Counted from the first letter of the stretch, positions 34,160-46,592 are shown. The stretch: DNA of 64,000 bases from Lycorma delicatula (GCF_047948215.1 NC_134460.1:150468049-150532048), one strand, 5' to 3'. Numbers and translations: made by a program. Notes: generated from the sequence alone by a model not told the origin.

Positions 34160-35145
34160 ATAATCTGTGTGCAGTGTACAGCTTAATTGTGTAGAAAGTA
34201 CATATAAGAAAGAGTATGAATGTATCAATCGAGCACTAGTTCTTTCTGATCGATTTTTATTTTTATTATTTCGATTGAGTAGTTGTGGTTAAAGGGCACT
34301 GCATTAAATATGTACGTGATACATTTAAAGGTGGTTTAGACTTTTTCTTTCATCATAATTTTTTTAAAACGATATTGTTTCATGTTTCAGTTAATGGTTG
34401 TACTTATTTTTTAGGAAATCATATAGAACTACTTTTATATTGTTCGATACTATTCTTTATTTCTCACGTTGTGTTTCTTTATACTTATTTATTTTAAGTT
34501 TCTTTTTGAATTTATATGTTTACTATTCCTCTGCATTCCATCGAAAATTAATGTTTTAACAATCAAAATGAACTTATAGTTTTTCTGATAGTTCTCGAAC
34601 GTTTTCTGTTTTAAATTTTATTATTGGTATATCTGCCTTTTATCCGGAGGAGGATTCGCGTTTGAGTTCGTGTCAGGCAACATCTTTCCCGCATTAAACA
34701 ATTCATTATCATCCGTCATTATCGGGTGTTAGCCTGTTGTTAATATATAAGTAAATTGTTAATCGATTCTTTAAAATTATCAGTATTTTATTTCAAAATT
34801 ATGTTAATCGAAGAAATTTAGTTAAAATGGAGAATAGAACAAAAGTTAAAATGTACCTTATTTACCTAGGTGCGTTGAACTGTACTTTTATTATTTATTC
34901 TTGGCAGTATTGACTGTAAGTGCTTGTAAAGAAAATAAAAATGTGAATTTCAATTACATATATAAACACGTACGTACATATAAAAATTTATTTTTATAAG
35001 TTATAAGTTTATATTTATATTTATAAGTTTTATTTATATTTGTAAGTTTTATATTTATAAGTTATTATTCATTAAAGATGGTTATAGTAGAAAAACAAAT
35101 TTATAAATCATTAGGTACAGTCTTTAAGATATTAATAAAAATAAT
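34160..35145. other. No feature seen
   Basis: AT-rich, with a degenerate TTATAAGTTTATATTTATA tandem-like tract at about 34988-35065. No gene recognised. Confidence 0.45.
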
Positions 35146-35146
35146 T

Positions 35147-35260
35147 ACCGATCTCCGCGGCGTAACGGTAGCGTCTCAGCCTTTCGTGCGGAAGTTCTGG
35201 ATTCGAGTCTCAGTCACGCGTGACATTTTTCAAACGCTACAATAAAGATCATTTCATTGT
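35147..35260 (+). repeat. SINE family E copy
   Basis: CCGATCTCCGCGGCGTAACGGTAGC head, an anticodon-arm-like CAGCCTTTCGTGCGG, and a B-box-like GGATTCGAGTC. Head layout matches 509 and 36380. The body beyond about 35230 is poorly conserved. Confidence 0.68.
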
Positions 35261-36280
35261 CAGATATTCTGTTTCTGCAGGTGCCAGTCAAAATTAAAAA
35301 GAAAGAGCTATAATTGTTGTCGGGATTCTATTCTTCGTCAGATATAGAGACATTCGACACATTTATTTTCATTGTCGAGGAAATTTTTAGTAATACAGAA
35401 TGAATTTCAACCGAGTGCCTTGAAATTCTTTCAAGAAATACCTGAAAATCGATACTGAAAAAAAAGAAAAGAAAAACTACACGATATAATAAAAATATTG
35501 GAGACATTTATTTTACAACTTAAAAATTAATAAATAAATATAAAATTAAATAAAAATTAATAATTAATTAAGTTAAAAAGGTAAATTAATAAACGTATAA
35601 ATTTCGCAAAAAGCAGAATTTAAAAAAAAAATTAATACAAAATAAGTAAAGACACCGAACTATTAGCGTATTATTTAATATTTGTGAAGCTCATGTAATT
35701 AATTACTGGATTAGAGGTTTGCGTACGACGAGAAATCTTTTTTCAGTTTGTTTAGTATCGCTTACCTTTCTTAGCTTCATTATTTTATTACTTGCTGACG
35801 CGTTCTGGAACCGTTCCGTTGAACTGGTACTTTTAAATTTCTGTTAATATTTTCAGTAAATTGAGGTTCTTAAAAAGGACAACCTAATTTATTGAAAACA
35901 GGAAATAGATAAATAAAATTAAAAGATAAATATAACCGTTAATAACAAATAAACAAGAAGTCCAGAAAAGGATGATGTAAACGCAGGGAGGGGCGTTGAC
36001 TAAACGCTATATAAAGATTAACAGAAATTTAAAAGTACCAATACAATAAGTTTTGACAATGGAGTTATTCCGAAACGCCTCAACATGTGGTACAATAAAG
36101 AAGCTAAGAAAGGTAGGCAGTACTAAACGTAGAAACTGTACTGATCTTAACAGAAATGATGATGGTAAATAGTATTTTAACAAGAACAATCTTTTTTCAC
36201 ATTAAATGTAATTTAATTTACGTTAACGTTTACTTCTCTTTTTTTATGAAAGAGCGGGCATCAACAACTATGTGGAATCA
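35261..36280. other. No feature seen
   Basis: AT-rich sequence; no gene or repeat recognised. Confidence 0.45.
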
Positions 36281-36282
36281 TG

Positions 36283-36382
36283 AAAAATCGCCCGTGGAAG
36301 TGTGAAAAAATGCCATGCTTCACCGGGATTCGAACCCAGGATCTCCGGTTGAAATGCCGAGACGCTACCTACTCGGCCATGT
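36283..36382 (-). repeat. SINE family E copy
   Basis: On the minus strand: CATGGCCGAGTAGGTAGCG, CTCGGCATTTCAACCGGAG, and a well-kept T arm CCTGGGTTCGAATCCCGG (about 36323-36340), then GCATGGCATTTTTTCACAC as in other copies. It is the best-preserved family E head here. No acceptor stem closes it, so I do not call a tRNA gene. Confidence 0.75.
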
Positions 36383-36715
36383 TAAATTTAGTTTTAAGTC
36401 GGCTTGTGTTATTTTGAGGTCGGCTTGTTAGATTCAATTTTTTATTTGATCAGAAATAACCGATCGCTAAAATATTGCACCAATAAAATCGGTAATTATT
36501 GCAACGTTTAAAGTACAAATTTTTATTTATTATACTTATGTTGTTCAGGCTTATTTGATTATTACAATTTAAAGTAGAAAAAAAGAATATAATATAAATT
36601 GAAATTTATTAAAATTCCTTCTACTAAATGGACAACATGATGAAACCAAAGCGATTTTTTTAAAATTAATGTTTTATAATATTATATTTTAATAGTTATT
36701 AAAATAAAATTATAT

Positions 36716-36718
<3 letters not shown>

Positions 36719-36769
<51 letters not shown>
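36719..36769. repeat. (TA)n microsatellite
   Basis: About 25 uninterrupted TA units. Confidence 0.96.
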
Positions 36770-36771
<2 letters not shown>

Positions 36772-39700
36772 CTGTTTCTTAATTTGTCTGAATTCCTACA
36801 CGTCATGTATGTTTAAAGTGCATAATGTAATGCGTCGATACAAATTACTTTCATATTATTTGATGAATAGCCGTGATAAAAAGAGCACCATTAGCTTAGT
36901 TTTTTAACCCGTTTTTGTTTGCCGTTTACTACTGTGCATATAAAACGTTTATTATCGTTTAGCGTGTTAGCGCTCATTTAAATAGATTTAAGTTAATTTT
37001 TTCCATTTAACTATTTATTTTTATTTTCTTTAATTATACTACGTAAAACGAATTAAATCACGTTCATTTGTATACGACTTAATAGGTTTTAGATAACATT
37101 TGTGTGATACATTAAATTTGTAGGTAAGTAAAGTACCCAGAAATATTTAAAGTAAATTCTCAGAAATATTTAGTAGAAAATGTTATTGCATACAGGTTGT
37201 TTTTATATTTAAAAATTAAATATCCTCAGCTTCTACGTAGAACGTTTTTCCAAATAACTGAATTGCTTGATGATAATTCGTCAAAGATATTTTTAATTTA
37301 GAGTTTCATAACTTATTATAGTAAAATGAATGAATCCCCGAAAATGTTAAAAATCATGAACAGATTAGTTTTTTGTTAAGTATTATACGTATTTTATGTG
37401 TTAAAATAATAAAATAATAATTACAAACCCTTTTATTAAATCAATAATTCTTACAGTAACATTTAAACCGATCAGGTTAACTAATCTATAATTATTGAAA
37501 ACCCTTTTTTTTATAATTGCATTTTGTTATTTTACCCCTGCTGATCATTGATGATTCATTTCTTTGACAGTGAAATACTCATTAGCTATATGTACGCCAT
37601 AATATTACTGAATCTCTCAAGTACTTTTTGTTTGTAAGATAATAACCTAGTGCTTATAGGCAACCTCACGCAAAATATAAGTCGTTCCCGAAGACGGTAA
37701 TTCTAATGTCAGGCTAATCGGGTAAAATGAGAAGCGATATTTTTCATCTTTGTTTAACCCTTAGCACTGTTATACTTGTTTATACACTTGACACCGTTTG
37801 GACAGGAGATGGCAGTCGTGTTGTCGCCGTTCCTCCCAGAGGACCGTATACGGCACCATGATCGTCTAAACGGTGTCAAGGATGATATTCGTCGTGCCGC
37901 TTTTACACGTACCGTGTATATTTGTTCCGTACAAGTTGTAAATGTTTTGCTTCTTTTTTTTTTTTTAATATCGAGTCGGTCTACACTTTATAAAGTTTAT
38001 TAAAAGTATTTATTTTCAGCGGTAACTGAATTATCATGAATAATGTCTGGCGTATTTAGACGTGAGATTATTTAATAACGCTAGTTTGAAAAATGGTCAG
38101 TTATATGGGACAAGACATTATCGTTGTAACAAAGATAGTTTAGAAACCAATAAAGCTAGGAAAGAAGTATCTTTACTGTTCCGCAGTGATTTTGAGGAAC
38201 TGGAAAACGATGAAAAAAATTATTTTGGTAAATTCTATTAGAAATGAATTATATATTACGAATAATATTTTTTCACAGAGGATTCGATATAGACACAGTT
38301 ATAAAATTTTTTATTAAAAAAAAATTATATTTTCGACAGTTGTTTTTTTGTAGACCCCATATTTGTGTCGAAGTAATTGCGTAAGATGTTTCTCACGTTA
38401 GTTGTAGTTCCCTCGCTCGGTGCATTTTGTTTACTATCATCTTTAAATACAATTATAGTAATTGTACCCTTTACCTCCTAACCTTCTCTTTCCCGGACAA
38501 AATTACGCGAGACCGCACAAGCTATTTGACAATGCGGACATTAAAATCGGATTCCAAATTTATAGACGATGAAAAATTCTCCATTTACCGAGTGTACCGA
38601 ACGCGCATTCGATATATCTTCGAGTTGTACGTAGACGGTAATTTAAAATTCTCAATTTCAAATAAAGAAATAAGGTGTCTTAGAATGTAACGTTCCTGAA
38701 AGACATCTTTCTTCAGGAAATTGTATGCGATTATTTTTTATCGACTTCCAGACTGAACGATTCTCAAAAATGACTTCATATTTATCGGGTCGACCCGTTG
38801 AAGTCTATTCCTCTTTCCTCCTTCGTGTTTTTAATCGCCAAAATAAAAACATCATCTCTGTAATGAATTCGCGTTCCACGTAAATAATAAAATATGACTA
38901 ACGAGTACGGACCGTCGGTGTATGGAAAAGCGCGTATACACGGCAATATCGTGTAAACGGCGCCGCGTTCACGGCTGCCGTGCATGTGTGAAACAAGCTT
39001 TACATATCAGCATGTCAAATTGATCGAAATTAAAATGATATTTAGCCAGGAATCTGCATTTGATTAGCGTAGCTTGTACCGCAGATGCTTCGTTCCCGTA
39101 ATAATGACTGGAATCGATAATGAAAAAAATTCGTGATTTTCAGCAGTTGAATAATGGGAAAGTGTACTTCTTTTTGAACGGTAGATTCCATTACTACTTC
39201 ACAAAATTTCTTCCGAACAGTTTGTACTTTTTTAATAAAATTTCTACTTTTATATATGCAAAATATTATATTTTTTTGCTTATCGATTTTCATAAAATTA
39301 TTAAAAATTTACTTCATAGAAATTATAAATTTCAAATTTTAATTTATATAATTTTTGTGAAATATTCATTTTTTTATGAAAGTTTTACGTATGTTATTAG
39401 AATCTACATTCAAAATTTCTTGAAATGAAATAATCTTTTTTAATTTAAGTACTTTTGCAGCCATATAGATAAATTTGTCGAAGAAGCTTTACATAAGGGA
39501 TAAGTTGATTCTATAACTGCCTATAAAAAAATAAAAAGTGTGAAAGCGATCAAAAAGGTTTGTTCGTAGATGAAAACGTATTCAAAAGATCCTCGTTCAC
39601 CTTAAAGTAATTTGAAAATAATTTTATTCTATATAGATTACAGTTTATATAAAGTACAATTTTTGCGATTGTAGGTTCCAAAGTACGACCGTTAGCGTCT

Positions 39701-39775
39701 ACGTTTCTCTGAACCGGATTTAGGAATCATTATCGGCAAACTGATATTAACAAAATTTTATTTTATTCTACTGCT
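36770..39775. other. About 3 kb without a recognised feature
   Basis: AT-rich sequence. Frames at 37776-38003 (+), 38427-38690 (+) and 38782-38985 (-, FPYTDGPYSLVIFYYLRGTR) have more balanced composition than their surroundings, but I recognise no family and see no exon structure. They could be decayed transposon fragments. Confidence 0.4.
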
Positions 39776-39779
39776 GGAA

Positions 39780-40774
39780 TAAAATGTTTTGGATTTTAAA
39801 AAAATTAGGGTTCAAATACACAGATAAAAGAACGATTGCTAATATTTACAGGAACCATACAGCAACAGTAATAATTGAAGAACGTAAGAAAGAAGCCGTA
39901 ATAAGAAAGGGAGTCCGACAAGGATGTTCCCTATCCCCGTTGCTTTTTAATCTTTACATGGAACTAGCAGTTAATGATGTTAAAGAACAATTTAGATTCG
40001 GAGTAACAGTGCAAGGTGAAAAGTTAAAGATGCTACGATTTGCTGATGATATAGTAATTCTAGCAGAGAGTAAAAAGGATTTAGAAGAAACAATGAATGG
40101 CATGGATGAAGTCCTACACAAGAATTACCGCATGAAAATAAACAAGAACAAAACGAAAGTAATGAAATGTAGTAGAAATAACGAAGATGGACCACTGAAT
40201 TTAAAAATAGGAGTAGAAAAGATTATGGAGGTAGAAGAATTTTGTTATTTGGGAAGTAGAATTACTAAAGATGGACGAAGCAGGAGCGATATAAAGTGCC
40301 GAATAGCACAGGCGAAACGAGCCTTCAGTCAGAAATATAATTTGTTTACATCAAAAATTAATTTAAACGTCAGGAAAAGATTTTTGAAAGTGTATGTTTG
40401 GAGCGTCGCTTTATATGGATGTGAAACTTGGACGATCGGAGTATCTGAGAAGAAAAGATTAGAAGCTTTTGAAACGCGGTGTTATAGGAGAATGTTAAAA
40501 ATCAGACGGGTGGATAAAGTGACAAATGAAGAGGTGTTGCCGCAAATAGATGAAGAAAGAAGCATTTGGAAAAATATAGTTAAAAGAAGAGACAGACTTA
40601 TAGGCCATATATTAAGGCATCCTGGAATAGTCGCTTTAATATTGTAGGGACAAATTTTTCAGTATGCAGGATGTAGGGGGTATACCGAAATGAAACGACT
40701 AGCACTAGATAGGTAATCTTGGCCCGCTGCATCAAACCAGTCAAATGACTGAAGATATAAAAAAAAATTCAACT
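39780..40774 (+). mobile_element. RTE-type non-LTR retrotransposon, 5'-truncated
   Basis: The copy begins inside the RT domain and runs to an A-rich tail after AATGACTGAAGATATAAAAA (40749-40774). The 3' untranslated segment includes GGATGTAGGGGGTATACCGA and GCATCAAACCAGTCAAATGA. The same 3' end is seen in reverse at about 52050-52140, where the second copy lies. 5' truncation and an A-rich tail are the usual signature of target-primed reverse transcription. A clean target duplication was not identified. Confidence 0.85.
39784..40647 (+). pseudogene. RTE-type reverse transcriptase C-terminal part, 287 residues
   Basis: One uninterrupted frame: fingers/palm motifs IYRNHTATVIIEE and RQGCSLSPLLFNLYME (residues 39-54), the catalytic FADDIVILAES (FADD at residues 86-89, nucleotides 40039-40050), then KNKTKVMKCSRN, YLGSRITKDGRS, and the thumb/connection region ALYGCETWTI followed by RRMLKIRR and IVKRRDRLIGHILRHPG. 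The usual N-terminal endonuclease and first half of RT are missing, so the methionine at 39784 is simply the first in the fragment. The final codons (GIVALIL) replace the family's usual end. It could encode a folded but incomplete protein and is not expected to be functional. Confidence 0.86.
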
Positions 40775-40841
40775 CCTCTCGATCTCTCATCCTTCTACAT
40801 GGAACCGCATCTTTCTACCTCATACTACTTAAAGATTTTGT

Positions 40842-40975
40842 GCCGATCTCTGTTGTGTAGTGGTAGTGGTCTTTCGGAAGGTTCAGAATTCGAATCCCAG
40901 TCAAGGTTGGCATTTTTTCCACCCTACGAAAATCATTACTCAAGAGAGCATGTTAGGTAGCCACAATTGGAGGTA
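40842..40975 (+). repeat. SINE family E copy, diverged
   Basis: GCCGATCTCTGTTGTGTAGTGG head, GTCTTTCGGAAGG arm, B-box-like GAATTCGAATCCCAG and then TTGGCATTTTTTCCACC. It sits about 70 bp beyond the RTE tail. Confidence 0.62.
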
Positions 40976-41044
40976 CGCCTGTTGTTGCCGGAGTGTGAAA
41001 TAAGCAATTATATTTTATAGAAAAGAAATCTACTGTATATTAAT

Positions 41045-41885
41045 TATACAGAATGTTCGAAAAAAACTCGGCGGTTAAAAATTAAACTTGCTTCATTACA
41101 TTTAGAATTACAAATGTATGCATTTCATTACTTCAAAAACTAAAACCGTTTACAGTCCTGCAGTCGTCAAACCGATAATCCACACGTCAGCGAGAATGTC
41201 TGCAGGAATGACTTCTGCGGCTGCTGTTTTTCTTTCGTGTAGGTGGTCGAGTGATTCGTTTTTTCTTGGTATACGATATTTTTTATGTGGCCCCAAAAAA
41301 AAGAGATCATCGGCGTCAAATCGATATTTCGCGGTAACCAAGCGATGGGGAATTTTTCTTTCTGTCCGGGAACCTATTCCTGAATGCAATCCTTCTTCTT
41401 TTTCCTATTTAGCCTCCGGAAATTACCGTTCAGGTATTACTTCAGAGGATGATATGTATGAGTGTAAATGAAGTGTAGTCTTGTACAGCCTCAGTACGAC
41501 CATTCCTGAGATTTGTAGTTAATTAACACCCGTCTATCAAAAAACACTGGTATCCACGATCTAGTATTCAAATACGTTTAAAAGTAACTGCTTTTACTAG
41601 GACTTCAACGCTGAACCTCTCGACTTCCAAATCAACTGATTTGCGAAGACGCGTTCACCACTAGACTAACTCGGTGGTTCCCTGAATGCAATCCGCACAA
41701 CCTCTGTACGATATGGAGGGGCTGCATGGTTGCGGACGATTTCCACCGGTTCGTGGTGAGCCCCGTTACTCGACAATTGCCGATTTGGGACTGCAACGTG
41801 AAATGTTGCTTTATTAAAAAATAAAATACGCTGCAGGAAGTTTACATCAGCAGAAATGAAGTCTAACGTGGTTGTTACGAATTGG
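41045..41885 (-). pseudogene. Mariner-like transposase relic split by a SINE
   Basis: Read on the minus strand from about 41850: LQRILFFNKATFHVAVPNRQ (first catalytic motif with Asp lost), then HAAPPYRTEVVRIAFRNRFPD (second motif, QDGAPPH-like, Asp lost), then after the SINE insertion DLTPMISFFWGHIKNIVYQ (third motif) and SLDHLHERKTAAAEVIPADI (about 41150-41260). It is frameshifted and internally shortened between the first two motifs. It belongs to the same broad lineage as the relics at 6214-11268 and 62240-63524. The left boundary may be the GTTCGAAAAAAACTCGGCGG near 41055. Confidence 0.78.
41393..41680 (-). repeat. SINE family A inside a mariner relic
   Basis: Minus-strand family A with head CCGAGTTAGTCTAGTGG, an anticodon-arm region CAAATCAGTTGATTTGG with one change that breaks the palindrome, and body and tail (AAAAAGAAGAAGG). 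A perfect 14-bp target duplication CCTGAATGCAATCC lies at 41379-41392 and 41681-41694. Joining the flanks restores the similarity of the transposase relic. Confidence 0.92.
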
Positions 41886-41889
41886 ATTC

Positions 41890-42650
41890 TTTGTGGCTCT
41901 CGTTAGGTTTAATTTGATTAGCTGCGGTGCACAAAGTTCCAGTAAGCACATCATGGACATTACCTTTAAATGTTTTTTGACGAGTAACATTACGTACTTG
42001 TAAAGAATATAAAGAAGTCGTCTGCGGTTGATTTAATTTTCTAACAGATTGGACTTTGTTTGTTGCGTTATCCGTAAAATTTTATTTTTATTTTACCGTT
42101 ATGTGATTTTTTTATAATGAAACATTGTAAAACGTGATCGTAAATATTTTTCATAATGAATTATCTATTCTTGATATATTTATTTATTGAATAACATTTT
42201 CTAACTGATGTTTATTATTAACAATAATTATCGTATAAGAACAAATTTTTAATTTTTTAAATTATATTCGCTTTCACTTAGTGTTCAATACATTTATCTA
42301 CGATATATTTTTGTTATTACTGATTTTATTTTGTTTGATCTTATACTCGTATAAAAGTTTCGTACTACGTATCTCAGCAGGGGAAGTCAGCTTTATTATT
42401 TTTATACATTGTTCTGGCATAGTCCGCTGTAATATTAATACTATTAATTGAGTATATGAATTAATCAACCACGAATGATAATGCAATTTAATATCATTGT
42501 TAGATACAATAAATGAATGGATAATTAAAAAATTAATTTTAAATGATTAATTAAGATGTTTCAGTAGTTGTAACTTTACTTCTTTTTTTTAACATTTAAC
42601 CTTGACCCCTGACGCTGTGAATATTATTTGGACTTCATATATATATACAG
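41890..42650. other. No feature seen
   Basis: AT-rich sequence; no gene or repeat recognised. Confidence 0.45.
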
Positions 42651-42654
42651 ATTG

Positions 42655-43090
42655 TGTTTATAAAGTATGGCAACTCTTAAATAACCTTTAAACCATTAAA
42701 CATAGAAATATGAAATTAAGAAATTTAGCAAGTGCTTCTAACTCGAAATGATCTATTTTTCGCTATGAGACTACCATATCTGTAGCTCAATGATAGTCAT
42801 GAGGAGAACAACTGAAATAGTTTAATTGGAATGAGTGGGTTTTATGTATCGTTTTAAAGAACATTAAAAAACAAAATTTTTATTTAAGTATAAATAATGC
42901 TTTTCATGACTAGTTTTGAAATTGTATTATAGTACACATCCTGATAGGATATAATCCCGAAAAATAAATCTTTTTTGATAGCGAATTTTTATTTTTTTAG
43001 TGTTTCACTGAACAGTTATTTAAGGGGTATTGTAGACCGCTTTTGAAACTAGATGTGAAAAATCAATTTGGTTAGAATTAACCGTTTTGA
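42655..43090 (+). repeat. Family F repeat, copy 1
   Basis: It starts TATAAAGTATGGCAACTCTT and contains GATCTATTTTTCGCTATGAG, CATATCTGTAGCTCAATG and AACATTAAAAAACAAAATTT. The same ordered motifs recur at 46708-46950 (ATAAAGTATGGCAACATTTA, AATCTATTTTTTAGCGTGAG). No coding potential; class unknown. Confidence 0.55.
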
Positions 43091-43152
43091 TAAGAATTGT
43101 AGCAGCCAAATATTGTTTTACCAGAAAAGTTTATTCTTTCGACGCCCTTTAA

Positions 43153-43178
43153 AATGATGATGATGATGATGATGATGT
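43153..43178. repeat. (GAT)n microsatellite
   Basis: About eight tandem ATG/GAT units. Confidence 0.92.
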
Positions 43179-43243
43179 GTCAACAGTTATGCCCTTTCCA
43201 TTTTAAATTTACAAATTTTCCCCCACAGGGCTTTGATATATAT

Positions 43244-43970
43244 TGTTACCACTTGTATGCCTAATTTAATATCGGCGGACGAACACGGTGGCAACTCAGA
43301 TGTGACCTGGCGCATAGTATACGGACGCGCTGATACAAGCATCACTACCGCCGCACAGATAACCGGGCAGTTCTCCCACCATAGCGGCGCTGCGGCCCCA
43401 CCACGCTTGAGGCTCCAATAAAAGAGCATACACGAGAGTGAATTTTCAATTCATCGTCGACCACCACCTGGAGAAGACCAATGTAGAAGAAGAAGAAGAA
43501 GAAGAAGACCAAAGAAGTTCCCTGGCCGGCTGAACGTTGGACCTCCCGCCGGAGCAGCAGGCCTGGCTGGCCCACCGTGGGAGCCGCTATACGCGGATGA
43601 TACCTTCCCGCTCCGCTCCAGCTTCAGCTCGCCGGGCTTCAATCGCCCTGGCCGGCGGACTGAGCAGCAGTAGCCGGCTCAGCGTGGGATAGTTTGGGGA
43701 GAACCGCCTCGGCCGCGCCGACGAAGGACGACCGATGCCGACCCGACTCTGCGGAGCTCTGGGGACCACCACTGCCACGCTACAGTGGGGACCCAACTGC
43801 CGCTGAAGGTAAGCCCGGTCTGACTTCAATGGATGAGACGCAACTTCCCGCCTTCGCCGGACACCAGCTTCCGGAAACAACAGCATTTCTCAGTGCTAAC
43901 GCTAAAAAACGGCCCTTTTCAGCGCCACCACAAGGTTAAAAATTACGAGCCGTTGAAGCCATTCGGCGAC
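43244..43970 (+). other. GC-rich island, possible retroelement LTR or 5' region
   Basis: About 700 bp of GC-rich DNA sits in AT-rich surroundings and includes a (GAA)n tract (43486-43511). It begins TGTTACCACTTGTATGCC, has an AATAAA within GGCTCCAATAAAAGAGC (43411), and has a donor-like AAGGTAAGC at 43807-43815. A plus-strand frame contains MDETQLPAFAGHQLPETTAF. The flanking words GATATATAT (43235-43243 and 43971-43979) could be a target duplication, but they are low-complexity. Another reading ends it at TAACA (44011-44015), complementary to the starting TGTTA. I do not recognise a family. Confidence 0.35.
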
Positions 43971-44034
43971 GATATATATAAATTTTAATTACAATAAAAA
44001 TTAATCTAGCTAACAACACAGTTGTAGAACTACA

Positions 44035-44395
44035 ACAGTGGGCTGTTTCAGATGCACGGCTTACTCATACACACCCAGTTTAATTAAAAATATTTATCAT
44101 TCTATTTAAATATAATATTTCTTCGTTTATTTAATTCAGTAATTCTAGATAACGTGAGAACTAAGATAACTTAGAACTAATTTCTCTTGTGCGATCAGAA
44201 GATTTGTGTAGCCGCGAGGCTTAACGCACCAGGTACCGAGTCAACCTGGCGATCGATTCGAGACCCGGCGAGACTATAATATTATTAATTTATTTAATTC
44301 TACTGCTCACCTGTGACGTCTCAACATAGCTGTAGTTTAAAGTATTCTTTTGGGTGGAGGTGCGATTTCGCAAACATTTATTTTTTGCAGATATT
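44035..44395 (+). repeat. Family B repeat, 5' part with tRNA-like core
   Basis: Starts near GGGCTGTTTCAGATGCACGG, passes TTCGTTTATTTAATTCAGTA, and contains the best plus-strand view of the tRNA-like core: GCCGCGAGGCTTAACGCACC ... GATCGATTCGAGACCCGGCG (about 44211-44270) with the B box GATTCGAGACC. It ends at GGAGGTGCGATTTCGCAAAC ... TTAATAAC, where family C begins in the other orientation. Confidence 0.72.
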
Positions 44396-44690
44396 GTTTT
44401 GATTAATAACAATAAAGCAAAGGTTTCTATAAAGCCCGAATACTATAATTATTATTCATCAGTATTCTCACAACCGTGACGATAACGTACAGTGCGGGTG
44501 TCCATAGGGGGAGAGCCCACTGGGTGGGTAGATGGGAATGGCGACCGAAAAAAGCTCTGCATGTGTCTAGGGCGTCGGTCCTCTAGGAGGAACCCCTGAT
44601 TCGTCTCCGGATTCGCGTGGGTTACCTGATCCCTGAGGGCCCAAGTTCGGCTACACGGGCCGGCTAGTGTATGTATGAATGAACTTTTTA
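44396..44690 (-). repeat. Family C repeat, copy 3, 5' part
   Basis: On the minus strand it starts ACTAGCCGGCCCGTGTAGCC and continues with TCGCCATTCCCATCTACCCA and GTTGTGAGAATACTGATGAA, matching the 25563 copy. It is GC-richer than the surroundings and directly abuts the truncated family B copy. Confidence 0.68.
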
Positions 44691-46530
44691 TCGAATATCG
44701 ATCTATGAAAATTCTTCGTAACCGAAATTATTTTAGAGACGATGAAACCACAAATATGTTAAGTAAATTAATGTTTTGTACTCGATGAATATTTTATCGA
44801 CTACGAACGATACCAAATTATATAGTTCAAGTAAAATGTTTTTAGTGTCCTTTGCATGTTAATTTTAATTTGTTATATGTCAATGACTTTAAATTAGCCT
44901 TGGCATTGGAATCGGCTACCTGCTGTCATATATTCTGTTAAAAATAGCGAACGGAAAGAGTAAACTTTATTATATAAACGAAAAATAAGTTTAATAAAGA
45001 ATTGGAGTCCAGCCAGTGTTTACCGCAAGCCGTTTTTTTAACCTTTTAAATAAATAAAAATATAAACGTATTGCGATCGACTCATAACAATCGGTTGATT
45101 AGAAAGGAATTATATAATTGTACCTTTTTTATAACCTGTGTATGTAGAATAAATATTTATTACGTTGTCTAAGGTTTATTTCCCGATAAACTTATTATAT
45201 ACGGCATCAGATAAGAGATAGGATTAAATTCTTTGTTTCAAGCGCACTCCACTAGGAGTATATCGTTACTAAAACAAGGTTACATATTTCCGACGTGATT
45301 TGAAGTGCAAGGTTAAACCCTTGAAAAACGAAGTTAATTTTAAATTAATTATTCATATATTTTTTAATGTCTTCAAATGTAAAAAAATTATTGTATTTAA
45401 TTTTTATTATTAATATTTATTATTTTATTAATTTTATTATTAATGTATTGCTTCTAATTATATCATAAAACGATAGAATCTGATTGTTCAAACTGAAAAA
45501 ATACGGGCGGTACGTGTACGTGACCGGCGGTTTTAAGTTTTTTTAAACAAGTTATGTTATTGAAACGTACGTAACTATATATTTATGTATGCATGTTTGT
45601 AGATATATATGCACATTAATTATGAACAAATGTTTTCTACGTGAATAAAGGGTAATTACATTGTGTACGGTAATTACCTTGGATTTTTTTTATGTCTTGC
45701 AATATACGTTATTTCCATTCTTAGTAACTCATTTCAGCCGGTTTTAAGTCCCGTTTGCGTTATTTAACAGAAGCTTTCGCATTAAAATACAAATCAACAT
45801 ATGTCTTGTGCATTCTTATTAGATGTTTTCTTGTTATTATATAATTGCACCGTTAAATTAGTGAATGAAATAATAATTCGTAGACTGTTTAGGAAAATCA
45901 AACAACAAAATGTCGTTTAACAGGAAAAAAGCAATTCCGTATTAATTACGGTTAAAACGAATCGTATATATAAAGTGAAAGCGTCCTGCATTTACGGTTA
46001 CAATCTCATAAGTCTGCTGCTCATAATAGAGATTTAAAATACATATGGTATTTGATCAAACGTATAATCGATCGGTTCTTGATATATGCGGTAGATGATA
46101 GCCTTATGTTTTGCCGTATAAAAAAAAAACTGAGAAATTCAAAAGTCTTCCGGCCAATTTATGTAATATAAAATGATTTTGATTTGTAGAACAGCATTAT
46201 TCTGCCCGTAAATGTTTAATACCTTTTACTAACTAAAAACAAGAATAATAAACCCCCCCCTGAATTTATTGAACCCTCATTTAGATAAATACTTTTTACA
46301 TTATCGTCTTTTTAATTTTTTAAAACTATTTGTGTGGAACTAAATCGTTTGCATTACATGTATATACATTTAAATACGTACTAACAGACTATTCACAAGA
46401 GATAATAATAAGAATAAAAAAAACGCGACTGTCAAGAAAAACATTGCTCTTTATATAGGATAATTAAAGAGCCTGTGGGTGATAAAATTTTGTATATATT
46501 TGTATATAGTATAATCTTTTAAACTTATTT
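44691..46530. other. About 1.8 kb without a recognised feature
   Basis: AT-rich sequence; no gene, RNA or repeat seen. Confidence 0.45.
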
Positions 46531-46534
46531 AAAC

Positions 46535-46535
<1 letters not shown>

Positions 46536-46592
<57 letters not shown>
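46536..46592. repeat. (CT)n(TA)n compound microsatellite
   Basis: About 14 CT units followed directly by about 14 TA units. Confidence 0.95.

Noticed and set aside
36312..36382. Possible functional tRNA gene on the minus strand
   Set aside because: T arm is well kept, but there is no acceptor pairing and the downstream sequence matches other SINE E copies.
38427..38985. Frames at 38427-38690 (+) and 38782-38985 (-) as host exons
   Set aside because: Composition is less biased than the flanks, but I recognise no family, splice context or conservation signal; left as unassigned.
43806..43815. AAGGTAAGC as a real splice donor of a host gene
   Set aside because: A single donor-like word with no matching acceptor or conserved exon; kept only as one possible reading of the GC-rich island.
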